This document shows, one piece after another, positions 1 through 6,747 of a stretch of DNA of 15,823 nucleotides. The DNA comes from Treponema sp. (GTDB lineage: Bacteria > Spirochaetota > Spirochaetia > Treponematales > Breznakiellaceae), in the NCBI GenBank assembly GCA_031289935.1, contig JAITON010000075.1:1-15823 (forward strand), read 5' to 3'. Position 1 is the first letter of the stretch, and every line of letters starts with the position of its first letter. Under the pieces are notes generated by a model, which saw nothing but the letters and a program-made list of their open reading frames with translations, was not told the DNA's origin and searched no databases. Both the position numbers and the translations under genes were made by a program.

Positions 1-96
1 TTTTTCATTTAGATTTCCTCCGATATGCCAATATATTGAGAGGGGTTATCATGAAGTGAGCGTGTGTCTAAATTGTGGGGATGCCCGCTTGGGGGC

Positions 97-124
97 TTGA
101 CAAAGTCAGATGAGGCTAGATAAT
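97..124 (+). promoter_or_regulatory. Sigma-70-type promoter for the small exported protein
   Basis: A perfect TTGACA (97-102) is separated by 16 bases from GATAAT (119-124), which matches TATAAT at five of six positions. The predicted transcript would start near 131 and leave a leader of about 88 bases before the TTG start at 219. Seen in sequence; promoter activity is inferred. Confidence 0.6.
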
Positions 125-218
125 ATCTTTGGTCTCGGGTCTTGTTCATGTGGCTAATGGTGCCAGAAACGCGGGAGTGTGTCAAGCGGGTTTCGCGGAA
201 TTGGAAGGAGTGTATAAA

Positions 219-572
219 TTGAGAAAAGAAAAAACCCTCATGGTGTTTCTCCTTATATTGGCGCCGGTGCTCTACGCGCAATCGTCTGAAATTTGGTATT
301 CAAAAATGCCGGCAAAGGCCGTTCTCTCCTCCGACGGGAAATTGATGCGTATCGGTGAAAAAGAATATCATGTGTATAATGCGTTTGATCCCATAGCGCC
401 AACAGGCGGTGAGCGTGTTATAGGGTTCGCCGGTGTATTGGATTATTACCTGTGGTTATTTATTTCAAATAACATATTTACAATGGCTAGAATAGATATG
501 GAGTTCAATATCTTTTATTATGATGAACATACGGGAGAATTTACTAGTCCAAAGGGTGAAGTTTTCCCTTAA
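219..572 (+). CDS. Small exported protein of unknown function
   Basis: Encodes 117 residues. The start is taken as TTG at 219 because GGAAGGAG (203-210) sits 8 bases upstream and the resulting N-terminus is a clear signal peptide: basic MRKEK, a hydrophobic stretch and a likely cleavage site after LYA (residue 20). An upstream in-frame ATG at 129 would place about 30 uncharacteristic residues ahead of it. The mature part is about 95 residues, rich in aromatic and acidic residues, with no family I recognise. It has no lipobox cysteine, so it is probably periplasmic or secreted. The gene is visibly AT-richer than the GC-rich genes after it, which may mean recent acquisition or fast evolution. 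It stands alone, convergent with msrC (31 bases between the stops). Confidence 0.7.
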   Translation: MRKEKTLMVFLLILAPVLYAQSSEIWYSKMPAKAVLSSDGKLMRIGEKEYHVYNAFDPIAPTGGERVIGFAGVLDYYLWLFISNNIFTMARIDMEFNIFYYDEHTGEFTSPKGEVFP

Positions 573-603
573 AAGAATCCATGCCTCAGAAAAACTAATA
601 CGT

Positions 604-1092
604 TTACAGCACAGCCCGGCTGATAAAGGCCGAGACGAGCGCCCCGGCTTCTTCCAGGGAGGCCGTCTCTGCGGGGCCGAAGCGGCCGAACTCCGGGCTG
701 TCGATGTCCAGGACCCCCCAGACCGCGCCGCCCTTAAAGAGGGGGATCACGATCTCTGCGTTGGAGGCTGCGTCGCAGGCAATGTGGCCGGGGAACTCGT
801 GGACATTGGACACGACCAGGCTGCGCCCTTCTGCCGCCGCTTTACCGCAGACCCCCTGGCCTTCCTCTATCCGGGAACAGGCGGGAAGCCCCTGGAAGGG
901 CCCCAGGACCAGGCTCTTTCCCTTAAGAATATAAAAGCCCGCCCAATTCACCCGGTCAAGCTGCATTTTGATGGCCGCCGCAGCGTTGGCAAGCCCTGCA
1001 ATCAGGTCAATCTCGTCTTCCAGGGCGGCCTCCACCAGTTCCGCCAGCAATGTTTCCGGTATCGGTACAGGTGGTTGTTTTCCTTCTTGCAT
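604..1092 (-). CDS. msrC: Free methionine-(R)-sulfoxide reductase (GAF-domain fRMsr)
   Basis: 162 residues, the usual fRMsr length. The protein is one GAF domain; family knowledge says it reduces free (not protein-bound) L-methionine-R-sulfoxide in the cytoplasm, using thioredoxin or glutaredoxin. Seen: NWAGFY near residue 49, LGPFQG (63-68), C72 in PACSRI, C82 in GVCG, C106 in FPGHIACD and GVLDIDS (126-132). The three cysteines have the same spacing as C84, C94 and C118 of the E. coli enzyme, where they form the redox and resolving set. An ATG ten codons upstream (1122) is in frame, but the ATG at 1092 is preferred: it has an AAGGGA-like ribosome site, and the predicted -10 box would overlap the upstream ATG. 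Divergent from oppB, so the two may share regulatory DNA. Confidence 0.93.
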   Translation of the reverse strand: MQEGKQPPVPIPETLLAELVEAALEDEIDLIAGLANAAAAIKMQLDRVNWAGFYILKGKSLVLGPFQGLPACSRIEEGQGVCGKAAAEGRSLVVSNVHEFPGHIACDAASNAEIVIPLFKGGAVWGVLDIDSPEFGRFGPAETASLEEAGALVSAFISRAVL

Positions 1093-1115
1093 ATTTTTCC
1101 CTTTTCTTGTATTAT
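1087..1115 (+). promoter_or_regulatory. Putative oppBCDF promoter
   Basis: TTGCAT (1087-1092) and TATTAT (1110-1115) are 17 bases apart. The -10 is a good match and the -35 a poor one. Transcription would begin near 1122, about 24 bases before the oppB ATG, whose ribosome site is the G-run and GGAAAG at 1132-1140. It overlaps the divergent msrC promoter region. Confidence 0.35.
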
Positions 1116-1117
1116 TA

Positions 1118-1146
1118 TGCATATTCTATACGGGGGAAAGTGTCAA
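1118..1146 (-). promoter_or_regulatory. Putative msrC promoter overlapping the oppB start codon
   Basis: On the - strand a perfect TTGACA (1141-1146) is followed after 17 bases by TATGCA (1118-1123), a weak -10. The -35 hexamer shares a base with the oppB ATG at 1146. The predicted start near 1111 gives msrC a leader of about 20 bases. Seen in sequence; function inferred. Confidence 0.4.
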
Positions 1147-2084
1147 TGGTTTCTTATATTATTAAACGGGTCCTGCTGGCTCTGCTTACCCTGCTCTTTG
1201 TGGTTTGCCTTACCTTTATCCTGATGAATACTGTTCCCGGCGGCCCCTTCTTGCAGGAAAAGGCTATTTCCGCCCAGACCATGGCGGCTCTGGAGGCTAA
1301 GTACGGCTTGGACAAGCCCCTGCCGGTACAGCTTAAGAACTATATCGTGGGGATTCTCCAGGGGGATTTCGGGGTCTCCCTCAAGATGCAGAAGAACCGG
1401 CCGGTGCTGACCATCATCATGGAGATGTTCCCGGTATCGGCCCGCATCGGGGTAATCGCCCTGGTCTGGGCTTTTGTGGCGGGGGTCAGTTTTGGCTGCC
1501 TGGCGGCTTATAACCGGGGAAAGTGGCTGGACAACCTGCTCCAGGTGATCACCACCCTAGGGATCGCCTTTCCGGGCTTTGTCATTGCCACGGCCCTGCT
1601 GGTGCTTTTTGCCGGGGGCGTCTGGCACATCTTCCCTACCACGGGCCTGGGACGGGGGGCCATCGCCTATGTGCTGCCCTGTTTTACCCTGGGGCTCTCT
1701 CCCATGTGTTCCATTGCACGCTACACCCGGTCCAGTATGCTGGATGTGCTCAATAAGGAGTATATCAAGACCGCCAAGGCCTATGGGCACTCGACGCCCC
1801 TGATCATCTTCAAGTTTGCCCTGCGGAACGCCCTGATCCCGGTGGTTACCTACATGGGACCTATGATCGCAGCCATTCTTACGGGCGGTTTCGTAGTGGA
1901 AACGGTCTTTAACATCCCCGGCCTGGGCCGCTACTTTATCCAGAGTATCAGCAACCGGGATTATCCCCTGATCATGGGGACCACGATTTTCTTCGCGGCC
2001 CTGGTGATCATTATGAGTTTCGCGGTGGATATCCTCTACAAGGTGATTGACCCGCGAATCCAGCTTTCTAACGAGGTGGAGTAG
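1146..2084 (+). CDS. oppB: Oligopeptide ABC transporter, inner-membrane permease (OppB/DppB type)
   Basis: 312 residues, normal for OppB. One of two membrane subunits forming the peptide channel of a binding-protein-dependent importer. It begins with the family-typical MVSYIIKRVL followed by the first membrane segment (about residues 8-27). A long external segment with GLDKPLPVQ follows, then the BPD_transp_1 domain with further hydrophobic segments near 100-120, 137-160, 172-190, 232-250 and 277-297. The cytoplasmic EAA-type coupling loop (about 206-225, EYIKTAKAYG) contacts the ATPases. VVETVFNIPGLG (250-261) is a strong family motif. The ATG at 1146 was chosen over upstream in-frame starts because it yields this canonical N-terminus and has an adjacent ribosome site. 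First gene of the operon; oppC follows after 3 bases. Opp versus dipeptide or nickel specificity cannot be read from the permease. Confidence 0.93.
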   Translation: MVSYIIKRVLLALLTLLFVVCLTFILMNTVPGGPFLQEKAISAQTMAALEAKYGLDKPLPVQLKNYIVGILQGDFGVSLKMQKNRPVLTIIMEMFPVSARIGVIALVWAFVAGVSFGCLAAYNRGKWLDNLLQVITTLGIAFPGFVIATALLVLFAGGVWHIFPTTGLGRGAIAYVLPCFTLGLSPMCSIARYTRSSMLDVLNKEYIKTAKAYGHSTPLIIFKFALRNALIPVVTYMGPMIAAILTGGFVVETVFNIPGLGRYFIQSISNRDYPLIMGTTIFFAALVIIMSFAVDILYKVIDPRIQLSNEVE

Positions 2085-2087
2085 GCT

Positions 2088-3188
2088 ATGGCAGATACCT
2101 TGACAAAACCTGTAGGTTTTAGGCCTTTGAACCTGGCCCGGGGCATTGAAGAGAAGTTCAATCTCGCTCCCGGCGATTTCGAGCCCGCATCGGCGGCGGA
2201 GAAGGCCGCCTTTGTGCCCCAGTACAAGAGTATTTCCTACTGGAAAGACGCCTGGCGCCGGCTCCGGAAGAATTATGTGGCCATGATCGCCGCAGGAGCG
2301 ATCGTGCTGCTCTTCTTCTTCGCCTACCTGGGCCCGGTGATCGTCCCCTATACCTACGACGGCCAGATTCGGGGCAATTCCAACCTGGCTCCCCTGGAGT
2401 ATTCCGGGCAGGAACTGGCAACGATTGCCGCCGGGGGCAGGGTATTCCCCCATGTTTTCGGCACCGATAACCACGGACGGGACATCATGGTCAGGATCAT
2501 GCAGGGTACCCGGGTGTCTATGCTTATCGGTATCCTGGCCGCGATACTTACCCTGGTGATCGGCGTGGTCTACGGCTCTATATCGGGCTATATCGGCGGC
2601 CGGACCGACACGGTGATGATGCGGATCGTGGACCTTATCTACTCGGTGCCCGATGTGCTGGTGGTCCTCCTCCTGGCGGTAACCTTAAAGCCTATGCTCA
2701 CGGGCTTTGCCGACGCCAACCAGACCAATATCGCCGGGAAACTCGTCATCGCCCTGGGGCCCAGTATTATTGCCATCTTTATCGCTTTTGCCCTCTTGTA
2801 TTGGACCACTATGGCGCGGATTATCCGGGGGCAGATTTTGCAGCTCAAGCAACAGGAGTTCGTTATTGCGGCCCGGGCCCTGGGTGCGCCGAACCGGCGG
2901 ATTATCCGCAAGCACCTGCTCCCTAACTGTATTGGCCCCCTGGTAGCGGCTACCTGCCTGGAGATCCCCATCGCCATATTTCTGGAGTCCTTCCTGTCCT
3001 TCCTGGGGGTTGGCGTCAACGCCCCTATGACGAGCCTGGGCTCCCTGGCCTCCGATGCTCTGGGGGGCATGTACACCTATACCTACCGGTTGATCATCCC
3101 GGCCATCATCCTGAGCCTCCTGATCCTGTCTTTCAACCTGTTCGGTGATGGATTGCGGGATGCCCTGGACCCTAGGCTTAAAAAATAG
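2088..3188 (+). CDS. oppC: Oligopeptide ABC transporter, inner-membrane permease (OppC/DppC type)
   Basis: 366 residues, longer than the usual roughly 300 for OppC. The extra length is an N-terminal cytoplasmic extension (about residues 1-45, with EKFNLAPGD) and a segment around 200-222 between membrane helices (TGFADANQTN). Recognisable parts: the OppC N-terminal helix (about 66-88), the GTDNHGRD motif (126-133, usually GTDxLGRD), membrane segments near 143-165, 187-200, 219-240, 283-300 and 336-352, the EAA-type loop (257-276, EFVIAARALGAPNRR), and the closing GDGLRDALDPR. It pairs with OppB and is driven by OppD and OppF. The stop at 3186-3188 lies inside an imperfect 21-bp tandem repeat, and the frame beyond it repeats the protein's last residues (see the repeat entry). 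Confidence 0.93.
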   Translation: MADTLTKPVGFRPLNLARGIEEKFNLAPGDFEPASAAEKAAFVPQYKSISYWKDAWRRLRKNYVAMIAAGAIVLLFFFAYLGPVIVPYTYDGQIRGNSNLAPLEYSGQELATIAAGGRVFPHVFGTDNHGRDIMVRIMQGTRVSMLIGILAAILTLVIGVVYGSISGYIGGRTDTVMMRIVDLIYSVPDVLVVLLLAVTLKPMLTGFADANQTNIAGKLVIALGPSIIAIFIAFALLYWTTMARIIRGQILQLKQQEFVIAARALGAPNRRIIRKHLLPNCIGPLVAATCLEIPIAIFLESFLSFLGVGVNAPMTSLGSLASDALGGMYTYTYRLIIPAIILSLLILSFNLFGDGLRDALDPRLKK

Positions 3189-3225
3189 CGCTCTAGGCTT
3201 AAAAAACAGCGCCTTAAATAGCGCC
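3172..3225 (+). repeat. 21-bp imperfect tandem repeat spanning the oppC stop
   Basis: Two full 21-base units (3172-3192 and 3193-3213) differ at two positions, followed by a 12-base partial third unit (3214-3225). The core is CTAGGCTTAAAAAA then TAG or CAG then CGC. In the oppC frame the units read RLKK-stop-RS, RLKK-Q-R, LK-stop, so the stop in the first unit corresponds to a glutamine codon in the second. This fills most of the 57-base gap before oppD. Confidence 0.8.
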
Positions 3226-3245
3226 CTAAGAGGAGAACATAGATC

Positions 3246-4280
3246 ATGGCTGATGAAGCATTGCTGGATGTAAAGGACCTGGCGGTTTCCTTCTTTACCC
3301 CGGTGGGGGAGGTCAAGGCCGTGGGGGGTATTTCCTACTCCCTGAACTACGGCGAGGTGATGGGCATCGTGGGGGAGTCCGGATCGGGAAAGAGCGTGGA
3401 GGCTTATTCGGTGCTGGGTATTCTGGAAGCTCCGGGCCGGGTGGTGGCGGGCTCCGTCCGCTTTGAGGGACGGGACCTCCTGGGGCTTCCCCGCAAGGAT
3501 ATGGAACAGATCCGGGGTAACCGGATGAGCATGATTTTCCAGAACCCTATGGACAGCCTGAACCCGGTCTACACCATCGGGAACCAGCTCGTGGGAGTGC
3601 TCAGGGAACATAACCGTAGTATCAGCCGGGAGGAAGCACGGGGCAAGGCCCTTCAGATGCTCAAGCTCGTGGGCATCACCAACCCGGAGCGGCGGCTCAG
3701 GCAGTATCCCCACGAACTTTCCGGGGGTATGCGCCAGCGGGTGATGATCGCCATGGCCTTGATCTGCGAGCCCCAGCTCCTGATTGCCGACGAACCCACC
3801 ACGGCCCTGGACGTAACCATCCAGGCCCAGATTATCGATCTGATGAAGGATATCCAGAAGCGAACCGGCATGGCCATCATCTTTATCACCCACAACATGG
3901 CGGTAATCGCCGAGATTTGTGATACCGTGGCGGTCATGTACGGCGGGCGCGTCGTGGAGCAGGGCACGGTGGAGGATATTTTCTACCATCCCACCCACCC
4001 CTACACCCAGGGTCTCCTGCGCTCCATGCCCCGGCTGGACGAGGAGAAGGCCGGGAGGCTCGTCCCGATTGAGGGGACCCCTATCAACATGCTGGATCCC
4101 AATCCGGGCTGCCCCTTCGCCCCTCGCTGCGAACGCTGCATGAAGATTTGCGTCAAGGCCAACCCCGAGAAAATCAGCGTAGAGCGGGGGGAGGACCAAA
4201 AAGGGTTCTCCGCCGGGGGCCACCGGGTAGCCTGCTGGTTGCAAACCAGCGCAGATGCATTGCAGGGAGGTGCGGCATGA
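3246..4280 (+). CDS. oppD: Oligopeptide ABC transporter, ATP-binding subunit (OppD/DppD type)
   Basis: 344 residues. A cytoplasmic ATPase that powers peptide import together with OppF. Seen in order: Walker A GESGSGKS (43-50), Q-loop Q99 in IFQNP, ABC signature LSGGMRQR (158-165), Walker B LLIADEP (178-184), H-loop H216, then the C-terminal oligopeptide-transporter domain. That domain has C289, C295, C302 and C330 in the spacing of the family's conserved cysteines, which bind a [4Fe-4S] cluster in some structurally studied relatives; C298 is an extra cysteine. ATG at 3246 is preceded by AGGAG (3231-3235). The end overlaps the oppF start in an ATGA, implying coupled translation. Confidence 0.95.
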   Translation: MADEALLDVKDLAVSFFTPVGEVKAVGGISYSLNYGEVMGIVGESGSGKSVEAYSVLGILEAPGRVVAGSVRFEGRDLLGLPRKDMEQIRGNRMSMIFQNPMDSLNPVYTIGNQLVGVLREHNRSISREEARGKALQMLKLVGITNPERRLRQYPHELSGGMRQRVMIAMALICEPQLLIADEPTTALDVTIQAQIIDLMKDIQKRTGMAIIFITHNMAVIAEICDTVAVMYGGRVVEQGTVEDIFYHPTHPYTQGLLRSMPRLDEEKAGRLVPIEGTPINMLDPNPGCPFAPRCERCMKICVKANPEKISVERGEDQKGFSAGGHRVACWLQTSADALQGGAA

Positions 4281-5233
4281 ACCAGATCATACGGGTAGAC
4301 AGGCTCCACAAGCGTTTTACGGTCAAGGAAAGCTGGGGGGCCCGCAAGTACATCCACGCAGTGGATAATGTTTCCTTTCATATCGAAGAAGGCGAGACTT
4401 TTGGCCTGGTAGGGGAGTCGGGCTGCGGCAAGACCACCCTGGGCCGGACGATTATCCGGCTCTACGAGCCTACGTCCGGGCAGATATTCTTCCGGGACCA
4501 GGATATCACGGGCCTGCCCATGCTGCCCTTTAGACGGAAGATGCAGATCATCTTCCAGGACCCTTCTTCCTCTCTGAACCCCCGGATGACCGTGGGGGAG
4601 ATTGTGGGGGAGCCCATCGATATTCACGGCCTGGCAGGAAGCCGAGGGGAACGGAAGGCCCGGATCGACGAACTTTTATCCCGGGTCGGCCTTAACAGCG
4701 AGCAGGCCAACCGCTTCCCCCACGAGTTTTCCGGGGGGCAGCAGCAGCGGATCGGTATTGCCCGCGCTCTGGCGGTACAGCCTGAGTTTATTGTCTGCGA
4801 CGAGCCCGTTTCGGCCCTGGACGTATCCATCCAGAGCCAGATCGTGAACATGCTGGAGGATATGCAGCAGGAATTGGGCCTGACCTACCTGTTTATCGCC
4901 CACGATATTTCGGTGGTACGGCATATTTCCCGGCGTATCGGCGTCATGTACCTGGGTAATATGGTAGAATTGGCGGCTAGTTCCGAGCTCTGCGAACGCC
5001 CTCTGCACCCCTATACCAAGAGCCTTCTCCAGGCCGTGCCTATTCCGGACCCCCGGAAGACCCGTTCCCGGGAGCGCCGGGTTCTGGAGGGCGAGATCCC
5101 CAGCCCTATGGATGCGCCCCAGGGCTGCCGTTTCCAAACCCTCTGCCCCCACCACCAGGCGGCCTGTACCACCGAGATGCCGATTTTAAAAGAGGCGGCG
5201 CCGGGCCATTTCACCGCCTGCCACGCCATTTAA
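4277..5233 (+). CDS. oppF: Oligopeptide ABC transporter, ATP-binding subunit (OppF/DppF type)
   Basis: 318 residues. The second ATPase of the importer. Seen: Walker A GESGCGKT (46-53), Q-loop Q94 in IFQDP, signature FSGGQQQR (151-158), Walker B FIVCDEP (171-177), H-loop H209, and the C-terminal domain with C284, C290, C297 and C315 in the same spacing as in OppD. ATG at 4277 was chosen because it overlaps the oppD stop by 4 bases, is preceded by GGGAGG (4265-4270) and gives the standard OppF N-terminus; an upstream in-frame start would lie inside oppD. Last gene of the operon. No extracytoplasmic peptide-binding protein gene (oppA) is in the window, so it must be encoded elsewhere or shared. 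Confidence 0.95.
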   Translation: MNQIIRVDRLHKRFTVKESWGARKYIHAVDNVSFHIEEGETFGLVGESGCGKTTLGRTIIRLYEPTSGQIFFRDQDITGLPMLPFRRKMQIIFQDPSSSLNPRMTVGEIVGEPIDIHGLAGSRGERKARIDELLSRVGLNSEQANRFPHEFSGGQQQRIGIARALAVQPEFIVCDEPVSALDVSIQSQIVNMLEDMQQELGLTYLFIAHDISVVRHISRRIGVMYLGNMVELAASSELCERPLHPYTKSLLQAVPIPDPRKTRSRERRVLEGEIPSPMDAPQGCRFQTLCPHHQAACTTEMPILKEAAPGHFTACHAI

Positions 5234-5334
5234 GGCGATTTTCGGGGTGTTTTCCCCTTGCTATTTGTTCCTTCATAGGGCTTAGGAGCCCGGTCGATGG
5301 AGTGTTTCCCGGGACTGCCACGAGGCCCTGGGGA

Positions 5335-5371
5335 CCGCTCCCAGGAACCCCGGCTGGCGGCTTCTTTTTTT
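5335..5371 (+). terminator. Putative intrinsic terminator of the opp operon
   Basis: CCG (5335-5337) and CCAG (5341-5344) can pair with CTGG (5354-5357) and CGG (5358-5360), a seven-pair bulged stem with a 9-base loop, followed by CTTC and seven Ts (5365-5371). An alternative hairpin pairs CCTGGG (5327-5332) with CCCAGG (5340-5345). It lies between the oppF stop and the ackA promoter, as expected. The fold was judged by eye. Confidence 0.42.
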
Positions 5372-5381
5372 CGCCATCCTC

Positions 5382-5390
5382 TGCTATACT
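5382..5390 (+). promoter_or_regulatory. Extended -10 promoter of ackA
   Basis: TGC followed by TATACT (5385-5390) fits an extended -10 (TGn-TATAAT type). No convincing -35 lies 16-18 bases upstream, where the terminator T-run is. The predicted start near 5397 leaves a leader of about 13 bases. Confidence 0.5.
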
Positions 5391-5409
5391 CAGGCTAGTG
5401 AGGTATATT

Positions 5410-6747
5410 ATGATCATTTTGACCTTGAACTGCGGATCATCCTCCGCCAAATATCAGGTTTACGACTGGGAGGCCCGGGATATTCTGGCCGTGGGTGTGG
5501 TGGAGAAGGTAACCATGAAGGGTTCCTTTATCAGCCATGAGGCCCGGGGGAAGCCTAAATACCGGCTGGACTATGACTGCCCCAATCATACCAGAGCGGT
5601 GGACCTGATTATCAAAACCCTGACTGATAAGGAACAGGGCGTTTTAAGTGATATGAGCGTTATCAAGGCGGTGGGCCACCGGGTGGTCCATGGCGGGGAT
5701 AAGTTCACCAAGAGCGTTATCATAAACGCCGAGGTGATGAAGACCCTGGAAGAGGTGAAGGCTCTGGGGCCGCTCCACAACCCGGCGAACATCATGGGTA
5801 TTGAGGCGGCCAGGAAGGTTCTGCCCCAGGCGCTCCATTGTGCCATCATGGACACGGCCTGGCATCAGACCATGCCGCCTGCCTCCTATCTCTACGCGCT
5901 GCCCTATGAGTGGTACGAAAAGTATCAGGTACGGCGCTACGGCTTCCACGGCACGAGCTTCCTGTATACGGCCAAGCGCGCTGCGGCGCTCCTGGGCCAG
6001 GACCCCTTTAATACGAACCTCATCATCTGCCACCTGGGGAACGGCGCCTCGGTGAATGCCGTCAAGGAAGGCTGTTCCTTCGATACCTCCATGGGGCTGA
6101 CCCCTCTGGAGGGTCTGGTGATGGGCACCCGGGCCGGGGAGGCGGATATGGCCATGCCCTTCTATGTGATGCGGAAGACCGGCATGAGCGCCGCAGATAT
6201 GGAAAACGCGCTAAACAAGAAGTCCGGGCTTCTGGGGATTACGGGCCAATACGCCGACCGCCGGGACATTCAGCAGGCAAAACTGGCGGGGGATACCCGG
6301 GCGGAACTGGCGCAGGATATGGAGGCCCACCGGGTGAAGAAGTATATCGGCGGCTACCAGGCTATTCTTGGACGGGTAGATGCCCTGGTCTTTACCGCCG
6401 GAGTAGGGGAGTTCGCCTGGTTCATGCGGGAGAAGATTCTCGCCGGCCTGGAGGGCACGGGCCTGGTATACGACCCCCAAAAGAATGCGCTGGCCCACAG
6501 CAGGAACGGGGAGTTCCTTATCTCCAAACCTGAGTCCAGGATTCCGGTCTATATCATCCCCACCGACGAGGAGCTGGTGATGACCGAGGACGCCTATGCC
6601 CTGATGATGGGGACCTACGACACGCATACCAGGTTCAGTTATTCCTTCCAGCAAAGGGATTATGTGAACAAGGGCCGGGCCAGAGACCTTAAGGAAGACC
6701 TGGCCAGGGAGCCGGCGCTGGCTTCGATTATCGCCCAGCCTCAGTGA
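5410..6747 (+). CDS. ackA: Acetate kinase
   Basis: 445 residues (most family members are about 400). Catalyses acetyl phosphate + ADP = acetate + ATP, the energy-yielding step of acetogenic fermentation. Seen: N7 with CGSSSAK (8-14), R91 and HGG in HRVVHGG, H123 in LHNP, D148 in MDTA, F179-H180, N211 in HLGNGAS, R241 in MGTRAGE and E388 in TDEEL. These match the catalytic set of the Methanosarcina enzyme. Departures: FHGTSH reads FHGTSF (residue 184), GxGEN reads GVGEF (335), TRSGD reads TRAGE (242, 244). The C-terminal 40 or so residues (from about 405) are an extension. ATG at 5410 has GTGAGG just upstream; in-frame codons before it are promoter and terminator. The PfkB kinase starts immediately after the stop. 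No phosphotransacetylase gene is nearby. Confidence 0.93.
   Translation: MIILTLNCGSSSAKYQVYDWEARDILAVGVVEKVTMKGSFISHEARGKPKYRLDYDCPNHTRAVDLIIKTLTDKEQGVLSDMSVIKAVGHRVVHGGDKFTKSVIINAEVMKTLEEVKALGPLHNPANIMGIEAARKVLPQALHCAIMDTAWHQTMPPASYLYALPYEWYEKYQVRRYGFHGTSFLYTAKRAAALLGQDPFNTNLIICHLGNGASVNAVKEGCSFDTSMGLTPLEGLVMGTRAGEADMAMPFYVMRKTGMSAADMENALNKKSGLLGITGQYADRRDIQQAKLAGDTRAELAQDMEAHRVKKYIGGYQAILGRVDALVFTAGVGEFAWFMREKILAGLEGTGLVYDPQKNALAHSRNGEFLISKPESRIPVYIIPTDEELVMTEDAYALMMGTYDTHTRFSYSFQQRDYVNKGRARDLKEDLAREPALASIIAQPQ

Noticed and set aside
9..281. A 90-codon open frame on the - strand over the first promoter and signal peptide region
   Set aside because: It has no ribosome site and no recognisable domain, and it overlaps a better-supported gene and promoter on the + strand.
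1122..1122. Upstream ATG as the msrC start
   Set aside because: It has no ribosome site and coincides with the predicted -10 box. The ATG at 1092 gives the usual family length.
2685..4244. Very long open frames opposite oppC-oppD (also opposite cmk-rpsA at 9798-11006 and opposite rnz at 14406-15710)
   Set aside because: GC-rich codon use leaves the antisense frames open. Their translations are low-complexity and match nothing, while the other strand encodes full conserved families.
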